DNA of 64,000 nt from Scolanthus callimorphus. Its lineage: Eukaryota; Cnidaria; Anthozoa; Actiniaria; Edwardsiidae. The notes under the pieces were generated by a model. It saw only the letters and a list, made by a program, of their open reading frames with translations. It searched no databases and was not told the origin of the DNA. Below, in pieces: positions 37,492 through 47,999 of this stretch. Both the position numbers and the translations under genes were made by a program. How positions within the stretch are numbered: the first letter of the stretch is position 1; each line of letters begins with the position of its first letter. The stretch lies in assembly GCA_033964015.1 (NCBI GenBank), contig CM066923.1:9971978-10035977 (forward strand). Direction: 5' to 3'.

Positions 37492-38276
37492 TGAGCCCAC
37501 GATTTGTATCAAACAACAATGAAAAAAATAAACACTTCTTAATTAGAAAAAAGTCTCTTGCTTGGTAAAGCTCTAGGAGCCTGGATTGTGGGGGTTATTT
37601 TCCAACTTTACATTTCCCTTCTCTGTGTACCTAGCCTAAGCATCAGGCTTTCAGATGACTTTGTTTCTTGACCGATCAACACAACGATCCTGGATGTGTG
37701 ACATGCACCTTTTAATGGGTTTGTGTCAGACTGGGTTGTGGGTAAAAGGCAGTTAACAGTGGTTAATTGCTGTCTACTTCACCACAGAATCGCCAGATGC
37801 ACTGCAAATGATTTTAGCGAATTTGTTGTTGATAGGGGCATGCCCCAAACCTCCCTGGGAGATGTGCGAGGCTGAGTCCCCCACCTACATAAAGACATAA
37901 GCCTATTACTAAAAAAATCTGTTGACACCTGGTTTAGGCCATCCATCCTTTCCTGTGCCCTCCCCTGTGGAGCACACTGAAAGTGAGGGGGCTTTGAAGG
38001 AATGTAACAGGGTTCCCACGGGTCTTTGAAGACCTGGAAAGTCATGGATTTTAGAAATGCCCTTGTCCAGCCTGGAAAGTCATGGAATTTTTACAAAACC
38101 TGACAAAGTCATTAAAAGTCATGGAAATATTTTCCTGAAGAAAGAATGTCCAAGGTGTTGAGTGATTGACAAAGGATACTCATAATGTGCGAAAATCCGC
38201 ATTTTTCATTATGAAAGGTCATTAGTCTTTCTCTTTCAATTTTGCCTCCCAAATAATGAGCATGTGAAGTCATTTC

Positions 38277-39206
38277 TACGGTGGCTTGTAGGGGCCATGT
38301 TCTTTGTATGGTATTTTTTTTTGGAAACGCCCAGCTTTTTCTAAACGCCCAGCTTTTTGCAATCGCCCAGCTTTTTTTGTAATCGCCCAGCTTTTTTTGT
38401 AATCGCCCAGCTTTTTCTAAACGCCCAGCTTTTTTTTTTCAATCGCCCAGCTTTTTTTTTTGTAATCGCCCAGCTTTTTCTAAACGCCCAGCTTTTTTTG
38501 TAATCGCCCAGCTTTTTCTAAACGCCCAGCTTTTTTTTAATCGCCCAGCTTTTTTTGTGTAATCGCCCAGCTTTTTCTAAACGCCCAGCTTTTTTTTTTC
38601 AATCGCCCAGCTTTTTTTGTAATCGCCCAGCTTTTTTCTAAACGCCCAGCTTTTTTTCAATCGCCCAGCTTTTTTTTGTAATCGCCAAGCTTTTTCTAAA
38701 CGCCCAGCTTTTTTTCAATCGCCCATCTTTTTTTTTTGTAATCGCCCAGCTTTTGCTAAACGCCCAGCTTTTTTTCAATCGCCCAGCTTTTTTTAACGCA
38801 CAGATTTTTTTAAATCGCCCAGCTTTTTATTCAGTTGTCTTATGTTATCACGTGATCATCACACGCTTCAAACAAGCCAACAAGGAATCATGTCTTCGCT
38901 TGTATTTGTGTGTGTATGTGTGCTTTAATTCCGCCATGTTGGAAAAGCAGTGACGACTGAGCATGCGCAACTCGTGCCCAGAAAAAGCTGGGCGTCAATG
39001 GCTGGCCGTTGAAAAAAAAGCTTTGCGTTCAGAAACTGAGCTGGGCGATTAGAAAAAATCTGGGCGTTCAGAAAAAGTTGGGCGTTTAGAAAAAGCTGAG
39101 CGACTACAAAAAGCTGGGCGATTGAAAAAAAACTGGGCGTTTAGAAAAAGCTGGGCGATTACAAAAAAATAACAAACAAAGAACATGGCCCCTACAAGCC
39201 ACCGTA
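38277..39206. mobile_element. Element built from inverted CGCCCAGCTTTTT arrays
   Basis: The 31-bp ends (beginning TACGGTGGCTTGTAGGGG) are exact inverted copies, flanked on both sides by CATTTC (38271-38276 and 39207-39212). From 38333 to about 38830 the word CGCCCAGCTTTTT is repeated some 25 times with alternating TAAA and TTGTAAT linkers. From about 38980 to 39160 the same words return in reverse orientation. The duplication size is near that of hAT elements. No coding content. Confidence 0.85.
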
Positions 39207-39208
39207 CA

Positions 39209-39345
39209 TTTCAAATCCTCCAATTCAGACTGGACCGTATTTCAAGTCCTTGTAATCAGTTCCAGTCCCCGGCTTAGTCTCGGACTGGAACTAATTGCTG
39301 CGGACTTTAAATACGGTCCAGTCCCCATTGTCGGATTTGAAATAT
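39209..39345. repeat. Palindromic MITE next to the CGCCCAGC element
   Basis: ATTTCAAATCC, ACTGGACCGTATTT and GTTCCAGTCC on the left are mirrored by GGACTGGAAC, AAATACGGTCCAGT and GGATTTGAAAT on the right. Confidence 0.65.
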
Positions 39346-40189
39346 TACTTGAAAGTCCTGGAATTTTGAAAGCCTGAAAACGCTTTTATGTGCATTTTTG
39401 AAAATAAGTACCCATGCAAAGTGGTAAACAGACACCACCTCACTGGAAGCCCCAAACAGACTCCATTTCCCTGGAATTTCCAGAGTCCAATAAAATACAC
39501 CCTCCCCTGAAAAACGTCCACAAGTTCTGAACAGCCGCCAGTGTGGAAAAAATTGTATGGCCTTGAGGTTTGCAGGATCATACATAACTGCACAAGGGCG
39601 GATCCGGGGTTTTGGTTTCTGGTCTTAAGGCCAACCCGCAATCTTTGACACGTTACTTGGGTCACTCAAGTACGTTTTTTCCGTCCCATATTGGTTTAGC
39701 TACTCCAGGTCAACAATTGAAAAGGAGAGCGAATATTAGTTGGGCTGTGAAGTTTGAATTTAGAATGCATTTGACCAAAGATCATATGCCAATCGTTTAG
39801 TCTGTATTTTGCCGTTTTTAACCATTTTTGTCTCGGGGGTACGTCCCCAACAAAGCCGGACCGATCATTCGTGTGCAATATGAGCAATAGTATGAGCTTC
39901 CACTAAACGGCATCCTAATCGTGAATATAATACCTTCAGGTTCACGCGTATAAGTAGTCTAGCAGAGCGAAGGGTGGAGCTATGTCGCAAGTACATGGAA
40001 AAGTTTGCCCACAAAGACCACCCGATCAACTTTCTCTCACCTTAAAGACCATGCTGTAACATCGCATAACTATAACTTACGCCCACGTGCGGCGGGGAAA
40101 GAGAAGTATCTGCCTGACGGACACATCGCTCTAGTAGTTTTATAACGCGTCGCCATTAGCTTTTAGTTTCCAAGGATATCATTATTATT

Positions 40190-40320
40190 ATCATATTCAT
40201 GTAAATAGTGTTGCATATAGATAGTTTCTCATTATTGTATATATATTTTTAACCATGTAATTCAGTTTTTACTGCAAATTGGTAAATAAACGATTATTAT
40301 TATATTATAATACAAACGAT
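40190..40320 (+). repeat. 3' tail of a CR1-like LINE
   Basis: CATGTAATTCAGTTTTTACTG followed by AATAAACGATTATTATTAT resembles the end of the 33770-34786 LINE. It abuts the stop codon of the CTHRC1-like gene, so the gene's 3' UTR runs through LINE sequence in antisense. Confidence 0.6.
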
Positions 40321-42414
40321 CTATTTTTCTATTTCCTCGATCATAATGCGAACAGTAGTATCCAGACGTGTCATGTTGGTCTTAGCCGCACGTAGATGTC
40401 CCTTGCAGTCCTCTACCCATAACCCTACGTCTACCCTGCCAGGGGGGACCACACAGTATCCATCTAGACGGCTGTGTCGGTATTCCGGCCCCGGGAACTC
40501 TTTGCTGCCCTGTAATAGGAGAGAAAACAGAATTCCAAACAGATCGTTGTTGACAAATGTAATAATTTGTTTAAATAAGAATGAGATGAAATAGGGAAGT
40601 GCCGTTTTAGTGTTGTTAATTTCGACTGCCCAATGCATCCTCGCAGTTAGAGAATTTGAAACACGAGATTTGTTCATTGAGGCCCTGTCCACACTAAAAA
40701 AAGTATTCGTTTTCAAACTTATACGGATTCGATGAAAACGATCAGCGTGTTAGTGTGGACGGGAGGCCTAAAGATATCAATGTGTATTCGGATTCAAACG
40801 AAAACGCGTTAGTGTGGACGGGGTCTGACCAATTTTGATATATCAAGTTCGAGGCTCAAGGGAAATACATCAGAAGAAACCGCACTCGCATCGAAAAATG
40901 AATAATTTATTTCTTTTGTTTTATTCCCCTGACCCTCGTATTCAAGTTGGAATTTTAATAATATATCGAAAGTGGTCTATCGGCAAATGATAGTTACCTC
41001 AAGCCGTGCCTCGATCCGATGCGGCGCCGAGCACTCCTTCGTGTTGAAGGTGAAGAACCATCTTTTGCAGCATTGAGTGCAGAAGCCAGTGCGCATGTTG
41101 CCTTCATATGTCACGTGCAAAGCGCTGGTAGGGTCAACCTTGACGAACACACACTCCTGGAAATGATTATGGTGAAATAACCTACTGGTGTCAAGATCTT
41201 GAGAATCACACAATTCCTGGGCAAGCTTTTGGAAGTTGGCGTTCAGTCGTTTTTTTATTATTATTCTTATAGTGTTCGCAGAATTATGAAAACCTCAGTA
41301 ACCCGATTGCGATCCTTATCCGGCTCGAAGGACCAAAGAACGACTCGAAGGACCATTGTCATGACCGGCTCATGGTAATTAATCATACAAACTTGCTCGT
41401 GCGCGTCATGAATAGACTAATTACACATGTATTCCCATTAATATTTTCGACAACACCCACCTTAGCCAGGCCATATTCTAAAAGAGGATCGAACTTCCAC
41501 GTACAGCTCTTCCATCCACGTATGACGCTGCCTCCCCCAGGGAACCCCTTGGGTCCCGGGAGCCCAGGGAAGCCTTGATACCCCTTCTCCCCGACCACAC
41601 CCTTCTCTCCACGATACCCAGAGACGCCGGGCTGTCCTCTCACCCCAGGGCGTCCCCTGGGGCCGTTTTGCCCCCGGAATCCTGGCCTACCAGGCTCGCC
41701 CTTTTGACCTCTGAGAATAGGCCCAATGGGGTTCACTATGGGTCTGCTGTAGCCTTTCGCCCCCTTGTAGCCTTTAGGACCTGGAAGGCCCCTCGGACCA
41801 GAAGGCCCTCTATCACCATTTGGGCCCAGGGGGCCACGGGGACCTTGGAAGTATGTTCCACACGTTTGCTCCAGCTGTTGGTGTAACAGAAAGAAAACCA
41901 GTAATGCGAGGTTCCTTGCACTTTTGATGCTAAATATTTCATGGTCTGGTGGCCGGGTGCCCCTTCGCAGCTCTTAGGTGTCGCTACGAGGAATAAACAC
42001 CGTGGATAGCAACTTTGAGGGACGAATTTCTCTGTCGTAGTAAATTTGAGAAGTAACATCAAATGTTTCGAAGAGGGAAACGATGATTATGATGATGCAG
42101 CAGAGTTTTGATTGCGACTACAAAATTGATAGTCCTACAAACTGCACTCGACAAAGGATTTTGTAATCTGCTAGCATAGGTTAGTCGAAGTCGTAGATGT
42201 CCAGCCCTAGTATGGAATTGTCAAGTACAGGGACAGATCCAGGAATTTCAGGGGGGAGTGATACAATAGACTAAACCTGCATTTTAGAGGAGCATGGCCG
42301 ATTATTGTTACACACCTGGTTGCAGTTGTAGATTCCCCAGTACATGACTCGTGGTGAGATGCCACCTCCATTGATGGCAGCTACTAACCCCACTAGCACG
42401 CAGCAGCGCAACAT
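40321..42414 (-). CDS. CTHRC1: CTHRC1-like secreted protein with a collagen triple-helix region
   Basis: Four exons, all phase 0: 42414-42316, 41874-41461, 41156-40998 and 40509-40321, giving 286 residues (human CTHRC1 is 243 and also has four exons). Exon 1 begins with a hydrophobic signal peptide ([17 protein letters not shown]). Exon 2 carries Gly-X-Y triplets in two blocks separated by [11 protein letters not shown], longer than the vertebrate collagen stretch. Exons 3 and 4 hold the globular C-terminal domain: [55 protein letters not shown] in blocks, ending RIMIEEIEK. In vertebrates CTHRC1 is a secreted matrix/Wnt-PCP cofactor; that role here is inference. Intron 3 contains a MITE. An in-frame upstream ATG exists, but 42414 gives the better signal peptide. 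Confidence 0.92.
40681..40826. mobile_element. MITE with CGTCCACACTAA-type ends
   Basis: GGCCCTGTCCACACTAA at the left is mirrored by TTAGTGTGGACGGGGTC at the right. An internal GTTAGTGTGGACGGGAGG repeats the end. It lies in the last intron of the CTHRC1-like gene. Confidence 0.75.
41193..41255. repeat. Solitary end of the 24110-25109 element family
   Basis: CAAGATCTTGAGAATCA, CCTGGGCA and TTTTGGAAGTTGGCGTTCAG match the right arm end of that element in order. Confidence 0.7.
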
Positions 42415-42424
42415 CGTAAAACCT

Positions 42425-43965
42425 AGAGTGGAGCGCAGAAGCCTTAACATAAGCAAGAAAAGTTACTATGACAACACAGACCTGTCGAGAGATTTTACGG
42501 AGTGGAGGGCAGAAGTTAACATCAGCAAGGAAAGATACCATGGCAACACAAACCTGTCGAGAGATTTTACGGAGTGGACTCAGGGGACTTAAGGCATGGG
42601 TCCATGCGGCCACGCCCTTAAAACATTCAATCAGTCCTTAATTTTTGATGAATTAAAGATAGGCTTCTTGTTCTGATATAATGTCATAGATCTCGTCATT
42701 CTTGATAATTTTGTTGATTGTTGTTCCCATGGGAACCAATTCTTAACCTTTGACCTCAATTTTAAGAAATAAAACTTCAAAGCTTCGGGAGTATCGGAAA
42801 ATTCACATCTCTTTTGAAACCATCCTATGGAAATGGTAGGCTATCAGGTAGTATTTATCACTCCAATTCGATATCTTGCACAGCATTTCTAATTTCGAAG
42901 TTATTATAGGATATCAAATTTCACAGTGTCCTAAAATAGGATTCCTAATGAGATGGACATTTTCTCTAATTGGAACAGATATACCTGTGGTGACCTTAAA
43001 CACATCACATTGCTAAATCCCCAGAGTTTGTAACTTTTGCATACCTCCCGAGGACGTTTATGAAAATTGCTTAAATGCTAGGTTCAAAGGTCACATTCCA
43101 TGTTTCTATGGAAACAAAACATAAGATTTATGTATTTCATGACCGTTAACAACCTTAACCATGTTTGACAGTGGGAGAAGCAAAGCCACTGAAGATAGAC
43201 CACCCCCTTACGTTTTTGATCCGCCATTTTGAATGCAAATGAGACCCATGCCTTAAGTCCCCTGAGGAGGGGAGAAGTTAACATTAGCAAGGAAGTTACC
43301 ATGGAAACACAGACCTGTCGAGAGATTTTACGGAGTGGAGGGCAGAAGTAAACATAAGCAAGGAAAGTTACCATGGCAACACAAACCTGTCGAGAGATTT
43401 TACGGAGTGGAGGGGAGAAGTTAACATAAGCAAGGAAAGTTACTATGGCAACACACACCTGTAGAGAGATTTTACGGAGTGGAGGGCAGAAGTTAACATA
43501 AGCAAGGAAAGTTACCATGGAAAAACAGACCTGTCGAGAGATTTTACGGAGTGGAGGAAAAACAGACCTGTCGAGAGATTTTACGGAGTGGAGGGCAGAA
43601 GTTAAAGGAAAGATACCATGGCAACACAAACCTGTCGAGAGATTTTACGGAGTGGAGGGCAGAAGTTAACATAAGCAAGGAAAGATACCATGGCAACACA
43701 AACCTGTCGAGAGATTTTACGGAGTGGAGGGCAGAAGTTAACATAAGCAAGGAAAGTTACCATGGAAACACAGACCCGTCGAGAGATTTTACGGAGTGGA
43801 GGGGAGAAGTTAACATAAGTAAGGAAAGTTACCATGGCAACACAAACCTGTCGAGAGATTTTACTGTCGAGAGATTTCACGGAGTGGAGGGGAGAAGTTA
43901 ACATAAGCAAGGAAAGTAACCATGGCAACATAGACCTGTCGAGAGATTTTACGGAACTTAATTTG
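42425..43965. repeat. 72-bp minisatellite upstream of CTHRC1, each unit with an RFX X-box-like site
   Basis: About 12 units, two at 42425-42578 and ten (some partial) at 43267-43965, separated by a MITE. The unit contains GTTACCATGGCAAC, a palindromic match to the RFX X-box (GTNRCC, 0-3 bases, RGYAAC). Exact copies are at 43367-43380 and 43828-43841; other units have GATACCATGGCAAC, GTTACCATGGAAAC, GTTACTATGGCAAC or GTAACCATGGCAAC. On the gene's strand each unit also has CTCGACAG followed by GTTTGT, a plausible splice donor. Because 72 is a multiple of three, the array is open in several frames; those frames are not genes. Confidence 0.85.
42579..43266. mobile_element. Transposon inserted in the X-box minisatellite
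   Basis: CTCAGGGGACTTAAGGCATG (24-bp inverted repeat in all) at 42579 is mirrored at 43266. The neighbouring repeat units show the empty site: the flanks GGAGTGGA and GAGGGGAG join with only GA duplicated. No coding capacity. Confidence 0.8.
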
Positions 43966-45079
43966 CGCGTCTCCCAGCTCAAACTTCTTAGGGATACCAG
44001 ATTTTCCAGTCTTTTGAGCTGGAAGTCGTTAGTAAAGAGTTGACTGAATAACTACGTGAAATACGACAGTTCTTTTGCCGACATTTTCGAAAGCCTCCGG
44101 CTTTTTCGTGGAACGGAAGGCCTACTCTGGTACTACGCTGCGAGTGAAGGCGAAATAAAGCGTGCTAATGTGAGATAGGGCAAGTCAGTTAAAGCTGTAA
44201 AACGACTACCACGAGGGGGAGGGGGTAGAGCGAGTTAAGGCCAGGCAAGGGGATTGCGCGAGATATGGCAAGATAAAACGGGGAACATTACCAATGAATA
44301 ATAGATAAGGCGAGAGTAGGAGAGTCAAAGTCCCAGAATAGTCCTACAGGAGATACAAACGGACAAAACGTTCCTCGCATCATCAACCATACGCGATATA
44401 GATCCCTGTTGTATACAGAACAATCTCTTCACGGATGGTGAAAGTGTAAAACAGACGCGCTCAGTGGGATCACTATCAATTTCATCACACGAAATTTGGA
44501 CAGAACTGAATGTCGGGCCGAACTGCGAAGTGATGAGTCTTAGTGCGTAGCGTGAGTAACAAATAAGGTCACAGTATAACTTTGGCTCTGTAGCTGAATC
44601 ACTCTTGAATGATCTATTCAAACATAACAAATTGCCGTCAATTAATAACTCACCTCTCAGGGTAACTGGTCGACACTGCGCTTGTACATCAGATAAAGTC
44701 TATGCGTCCAAGCGCTACTCGAATAAACAGTGTGAATAAAGCGATGCCGTGCAAGGCAGGGACTCGCTGAAGATGGATTGATTTACAAGATCTCGGTAAA
44801 ACCACTCATCATCTTGAATGGGTCATGCAAAACCCCGTATGGAATGCACATTGTCTAGTCTATTCAACACATTAGCATGTGGATGTAAAACCTGAGGAAT
44901 GGGTATACTAACGCCATAGAAAGGCCAGACAGTCATGGAGGAGGCAGACGGTCCTTAATACTAGAGCGACATAAGGATCATAAGACGTAAGCGTCATAGA
45001 CTCTATTATGGGAACGCAGCTAGCAAGGACTTTGGCATAGATTCCCGCGAAAATGAAAGAAGAGACTATGGTCTCATTG
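43966..45079. other. No recognisable feature
   Basis: The interval has unremarkable composition and only short scattered frames; the longest is 101 codons on the minus strand at 44325-44630, with no motif. It could hold distal regulatory DNA or a non-coding 5' exon of the CTHRC1-like gene. Confidence 0.4.
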
Positions 45080-45512
45080 GCCTGTCCCTTTTTGTCCGGA
45101 TACGTTTTGCTCCGGATACGGCTATCGTCCACACTACAACGCCGATAACGATCACCGAAAACGGATCATCCGAAAACGCTCTCCAGAGTGGAGCGAATTG
45201 AAAACGGAGCTGTTTGAAAACGCTGTTTTCTAGCGGGGACGGGCCGGTGAAAACGATGCTGTGTGAAAACGATGACGTCACCACAGCAAACCCGACCAAT
45301 TTCGCGGGCCAACAGATCAAAATGCGCATGCGTCGTTGAGCTTCTTTGAGCATGCCCACTGAATGCATAAAAGCGTTTCCGTACGGATACGTGTTGTAGT
45401 GTGGACGGGTGGAAAACGATACGAAAACGATAAGTGTGGACGCAAATCTTTTTGAAAACGGAGCAAAAAGCATCCATTTTCGTTTGAAAACGGTGTAGTG
45501 TGGACGGAGTCT
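45080..45512. repeat. Diverged MITE of the CGTCCACACTA family
   Basis: GTAGTGTGGACGGAGTC ends the right side, and CGTCCACACTACAACGCC occurs near 45127 on the left. The inside is rich in GAAAACG words, as in the 40681-40826 copy. The left boundary is uncertain. Confidence 0.55.
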
Positions 45513-45908
45513 AAGCCTTACCGCGTCTGTTGAACACGCCCTCGTTCTCGTTTTATACGAGTCAATAAAGAGTCAACTCGGCGCTATGCGCCTTATATCA
45601 TATAAACCTCGACCTCATGTCGAATTGTCAAACTTCTTCCTCCTTGCACGATTGCGTGTGCTTTCAATATCTCTGTCGAAGACGACATACCACACTGGAT
45701 GGATATGAACTAAATTAAAAATACATTTATTATCTACAAGATTCCCTAATGGGAATACCACGTGATCTGAAATGGGACATAACATCCAAGTGAAAGAGAT
45801 CTATAGACTTATACACTTGTCTAAGTGCACTTTCCTTCCTCAAAGCCTCAGCCGTTTTAATCTATCGTAGACAAGCCCGCACCGGCTATTGAAAAGTTCA
45901 CAGTGCGC

Positions 45909-46226
45909 TGCGCCTTAATCCTCGTTCTTCTCGCACCTTTTCACAGCCTTTGGGGGGGGGGGGGGGTTGCTGCGCACTGACATTTGTCTTGTTTCGCTCG
46001 CAAAAACGAGACAATCAAACGTCAGGACTTTGTGCGCGGTTTTCTTCTCACCTTGTAGCTGTAGAGAAGAAAACCGCGCACCAAGTCCTGACGTTTGATT
46101 GTCTTGTTTCTACACCCTCGGTAGAGCGTTTTTGAGAGCGAAACAAGACAAATGTTAGTGCGCAGCAACCCCTTCCCCCCAAAGGCTGTGAAAAGGTGCG
46201 AGAAGAACGAGGATTGAGGCGCAGTG
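45909..46226. mobile_element. Foldback element with about 145-bp arms
   Basis: The arms share TCCTCGTTCTTCTCGCACCT, CACAGCCTTTGG, ACATTTGTCTTGTTTCGCTC and AATCAAACGTCAGGACTT with their complements and meet around ACCTTGTAGCTGTAG. A G-run in the left arm (about 15 bases) is mirrored by a shorter, interrupted C-run on the right. No coding content. Confidence 0.8.
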
Positions 46227-46231
46227 GTACT

Positions 46232-46440
46232 CACGAGTCAGTATACTCAAGAGTTATAATCGAGTTATAATCTCGAGTTGTAATCACGAGTTAAATTAGA
46301 GTTTTACTCACGAGTTATCATCGCAAGTCACGAGTTCTACTGCGAGTTGTGCTCACGAGTTCTAATCACGAGTTATTATCTCGAGTCACGCGATGTAATC
46401 ACGAGTTGTAATCACGCGAGTTCTTATCACGAGTTCACAG
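46232..46440. repeat. Degenerate minisatellite of TAATCACGAGTT words at the 3' end of the LRR gene
   Basis: Variants of ATCACGAGTT recur about 13 times. The array reaches into the coding end of the minus-strand LRR/EF-hand gene, so its last codons and the TGA stop are made of repeat sequence. Confidence 0.75.
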
Positions 46441-47947
46441 CTGCAAACTCAGAGTAATCAATCATCCCATCCCCATCTTTATCCAGTAGCCGGATCAAGC
46501 GTTTTAGCTGCGCGTCATCCAGAGGAATCTGGACTTTCTTCAGACCGTCATACAGCTCTTCCGGACTGACAGTGCGGGACTTGTCCTTATCCAAACAGTT
46601 AAACAAATCCACCGCGCGATACCTCTTCTCTATGAGATAATTCTTCAGGATCATCAACAACTGATGTTTGGTTTGGACCCTGTCTGCTCCAAATTCGTAG
46701 TCGTCTCTCCGACGGTCTGACGGGTTGGTTCCCAGGGAGATCTGAAAGTTGGGATGACGGCTCAGATAGTCGTCGAGAAAGTCCATCACGTGCTTGCCAA
46801 CGGTGATGTTATTCAGATGAAGTTCTTCTAATGCTGTCGCGGCGTTGTTTTTCATAGCTTTGAGCAACGCAAAAGTGCCTTCGCTTCCGATAGGATTGAA
46901 ACCTATTTTAAGAACCCTCAGTGTGTCGTTAACAGCCAGTCCTTTTGCCAACTCGAACGCGCCTGCCCTCGTTATTCGGTTATGGCTGAGGTCTAGTTCC
47001 TTGAGAGTATTATTATTCCTTAGGGCTCTACCCATCGCAGCCGCCCCATCGTCAGCAAAGCCATTCCAAGACAGATCTAATATTTGTATCGTGCTGTTTT
47101 CGCTCATTGCCTTGCAGATTGCGATGGCGCCTTTTCGCCGCAGATGGTTCCAACTCAAGTCTAGTGTCTCGACCGAATAGTTCCCAGCTATTCCAGGAGC
47201 TAACAGTTCACCGCCGAGCTCGGAGAAAGAGTTGTGGCTCAACCTCAAGTGCCTTAAGATGGAAGTCATAGAAAGTCCGTGGGCAAGACATGAAGCGTCT
47301 TTATCGATGAAATTGTTGAACGACAAATCTAGAGACCGCACGTATCGGCTCTCCGCCATTACTTCTGCCATTGCCATGGCGCCTCGAGAGTTTAAGCAAT
47401 TGCCTGCAAGATTCAATTCGCTAATGTAACAATTCTCCCTCAGCATTTTAGCGAAATACCCCGCTCCATCTTCTCCGATGCTGTTTTCCTCCAAGTCGAG
47501 CTTCTCCACCGTTGTGCTTTTGACCAGTCCTATAGCTAAGGCTTTGGCTCCCTGTGGTCCTATCCCATGATGCGCAAGGCTGATTTGCTTGTTTTCAAAG
47601 TTATGAAGTAAAGACGAGATGGGAGTGACATTTAGCCTTTGGCAGGCGCGTTTGTACGCCAATTTCCCCGCCAAATCAAAACTTTCCCGCCTAACTAATG
47701 GCTCATGCTCATCCGGGCATTCTAAGTCGGTGTCCCAACCACTGTCGCTATCATCGCTTCCTTCAGACGGCTTCGGTTCACTTTCCTCTTCAGTTGAAGT
47801 ATTCAAATCCTGCACGCCTTCAGTGATCAGTTTCGCTTTGCTCAAGTCTTTCAACGAACTCTCTATATTATCAACGGTCTTTTTGATTTCATCTTTATCA
47901 AATTCCCCAGTCAGTTCCTCTTCTTTCGACATTTTGAGGTTCCGCAA
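46427..47947 (-). CDS. LRR and EF-hand protein (LRRC74-like)
   Basis: A single exon encodes 506 residues. After an acidic Glu/Ser-rich N terminus (about residues 1-85), ribonuclease-inhibitor-type repeats run from about 110 to 390, with recurring LDLSxNxxxxxGAxxxxxxL (for example LDLSWNGFADDGAAAMGRAL and LDLSHNRITRAGAFELAKGL). The C terminus has two EF-hand loops, DKDKSRTVSPEE and DKDGDGMIDYSE, both with canonical 12-residue spacing and terminal Glu, so calcium binding is likely. No signal peptide. This domain order fits LRRC74A/B-like proteins, often testis or cilium associated; that link is inference. An alternative start is the ATG at 47932 (MSKEEEL). Confidence 0.85.
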   Translation of the reverse strand: MRNLKMSKEEELTGEFDKDEIKKTVDNIESSLKDLSKAKLITEGVQDLNTSTEEESEPKPSEGSDDSDSGWDTDLECPDEHEPLVRRESFDLAGKLAYKRACQRLNVTPISSLLHNFENKQISLAHHGIGPQGAKALAIGLVKSTTVEKLDLEENSIGEDGAGYFAKMLRENCYISELNLAGNCLNSRGAMAMAEVMAESRYVRSLDLSFNNFIDKDASCLAHGLSMTSILRHLRLSHNSFSELGGELLAPGIAGNYSVETLDLSWNHLRRKGAIAICKAMSENSTIQILDLSWNGFADDGAAAMGRALRNNNTLKELDLSHNRITRAGAFELAKGLAVNDTLRVLKIGFNPIGSEGTFALLKAMKNNAATALEELHLNNITVGKHVMDFLDDYLSRHPNFQISLGTNPSDRRRDDYEFGADRVQTKHQLLMILKNYLIEKRYRAVDLFNCLDKDKSRTVSPEELYDGLKKVQIPLDDAQLKRLIRLLDKDGDGMIDYSEFAAVNS

Positions 47948-47999
47948 AGGAACTCACTCGGTTGTTGTCGCTGCTCTTCCCTAAATCCTGAACTAAAGT

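Larger units (their letters stand above)
38009..39388. mobile_element. CAGGG-type MITE interrupted by other elements
   Basis: The left part (38009-38250) and a short right part (39346-39388) match the 21664-21982 copy in order, including ATTTTTCATTATGAAAGGTC and TCCTGGAATTTTGAAAGCC. Between them lie the elements at 38277-39206 and 39209-39345. The right terminal repeat is lost. Confidence 0.65.

Noticed and set aside
43084..43982. Minus-strand frames repeating PPLRKISRQVC
   Set aside because: Produced by the 72-bp minisatellite; frames break at each irregular unit and have no independent support.
44325..44630. 101-codon minus-strand frame
   Set aside because: No motif, no splice logic, ordinary composition; not distinguishable from chance.
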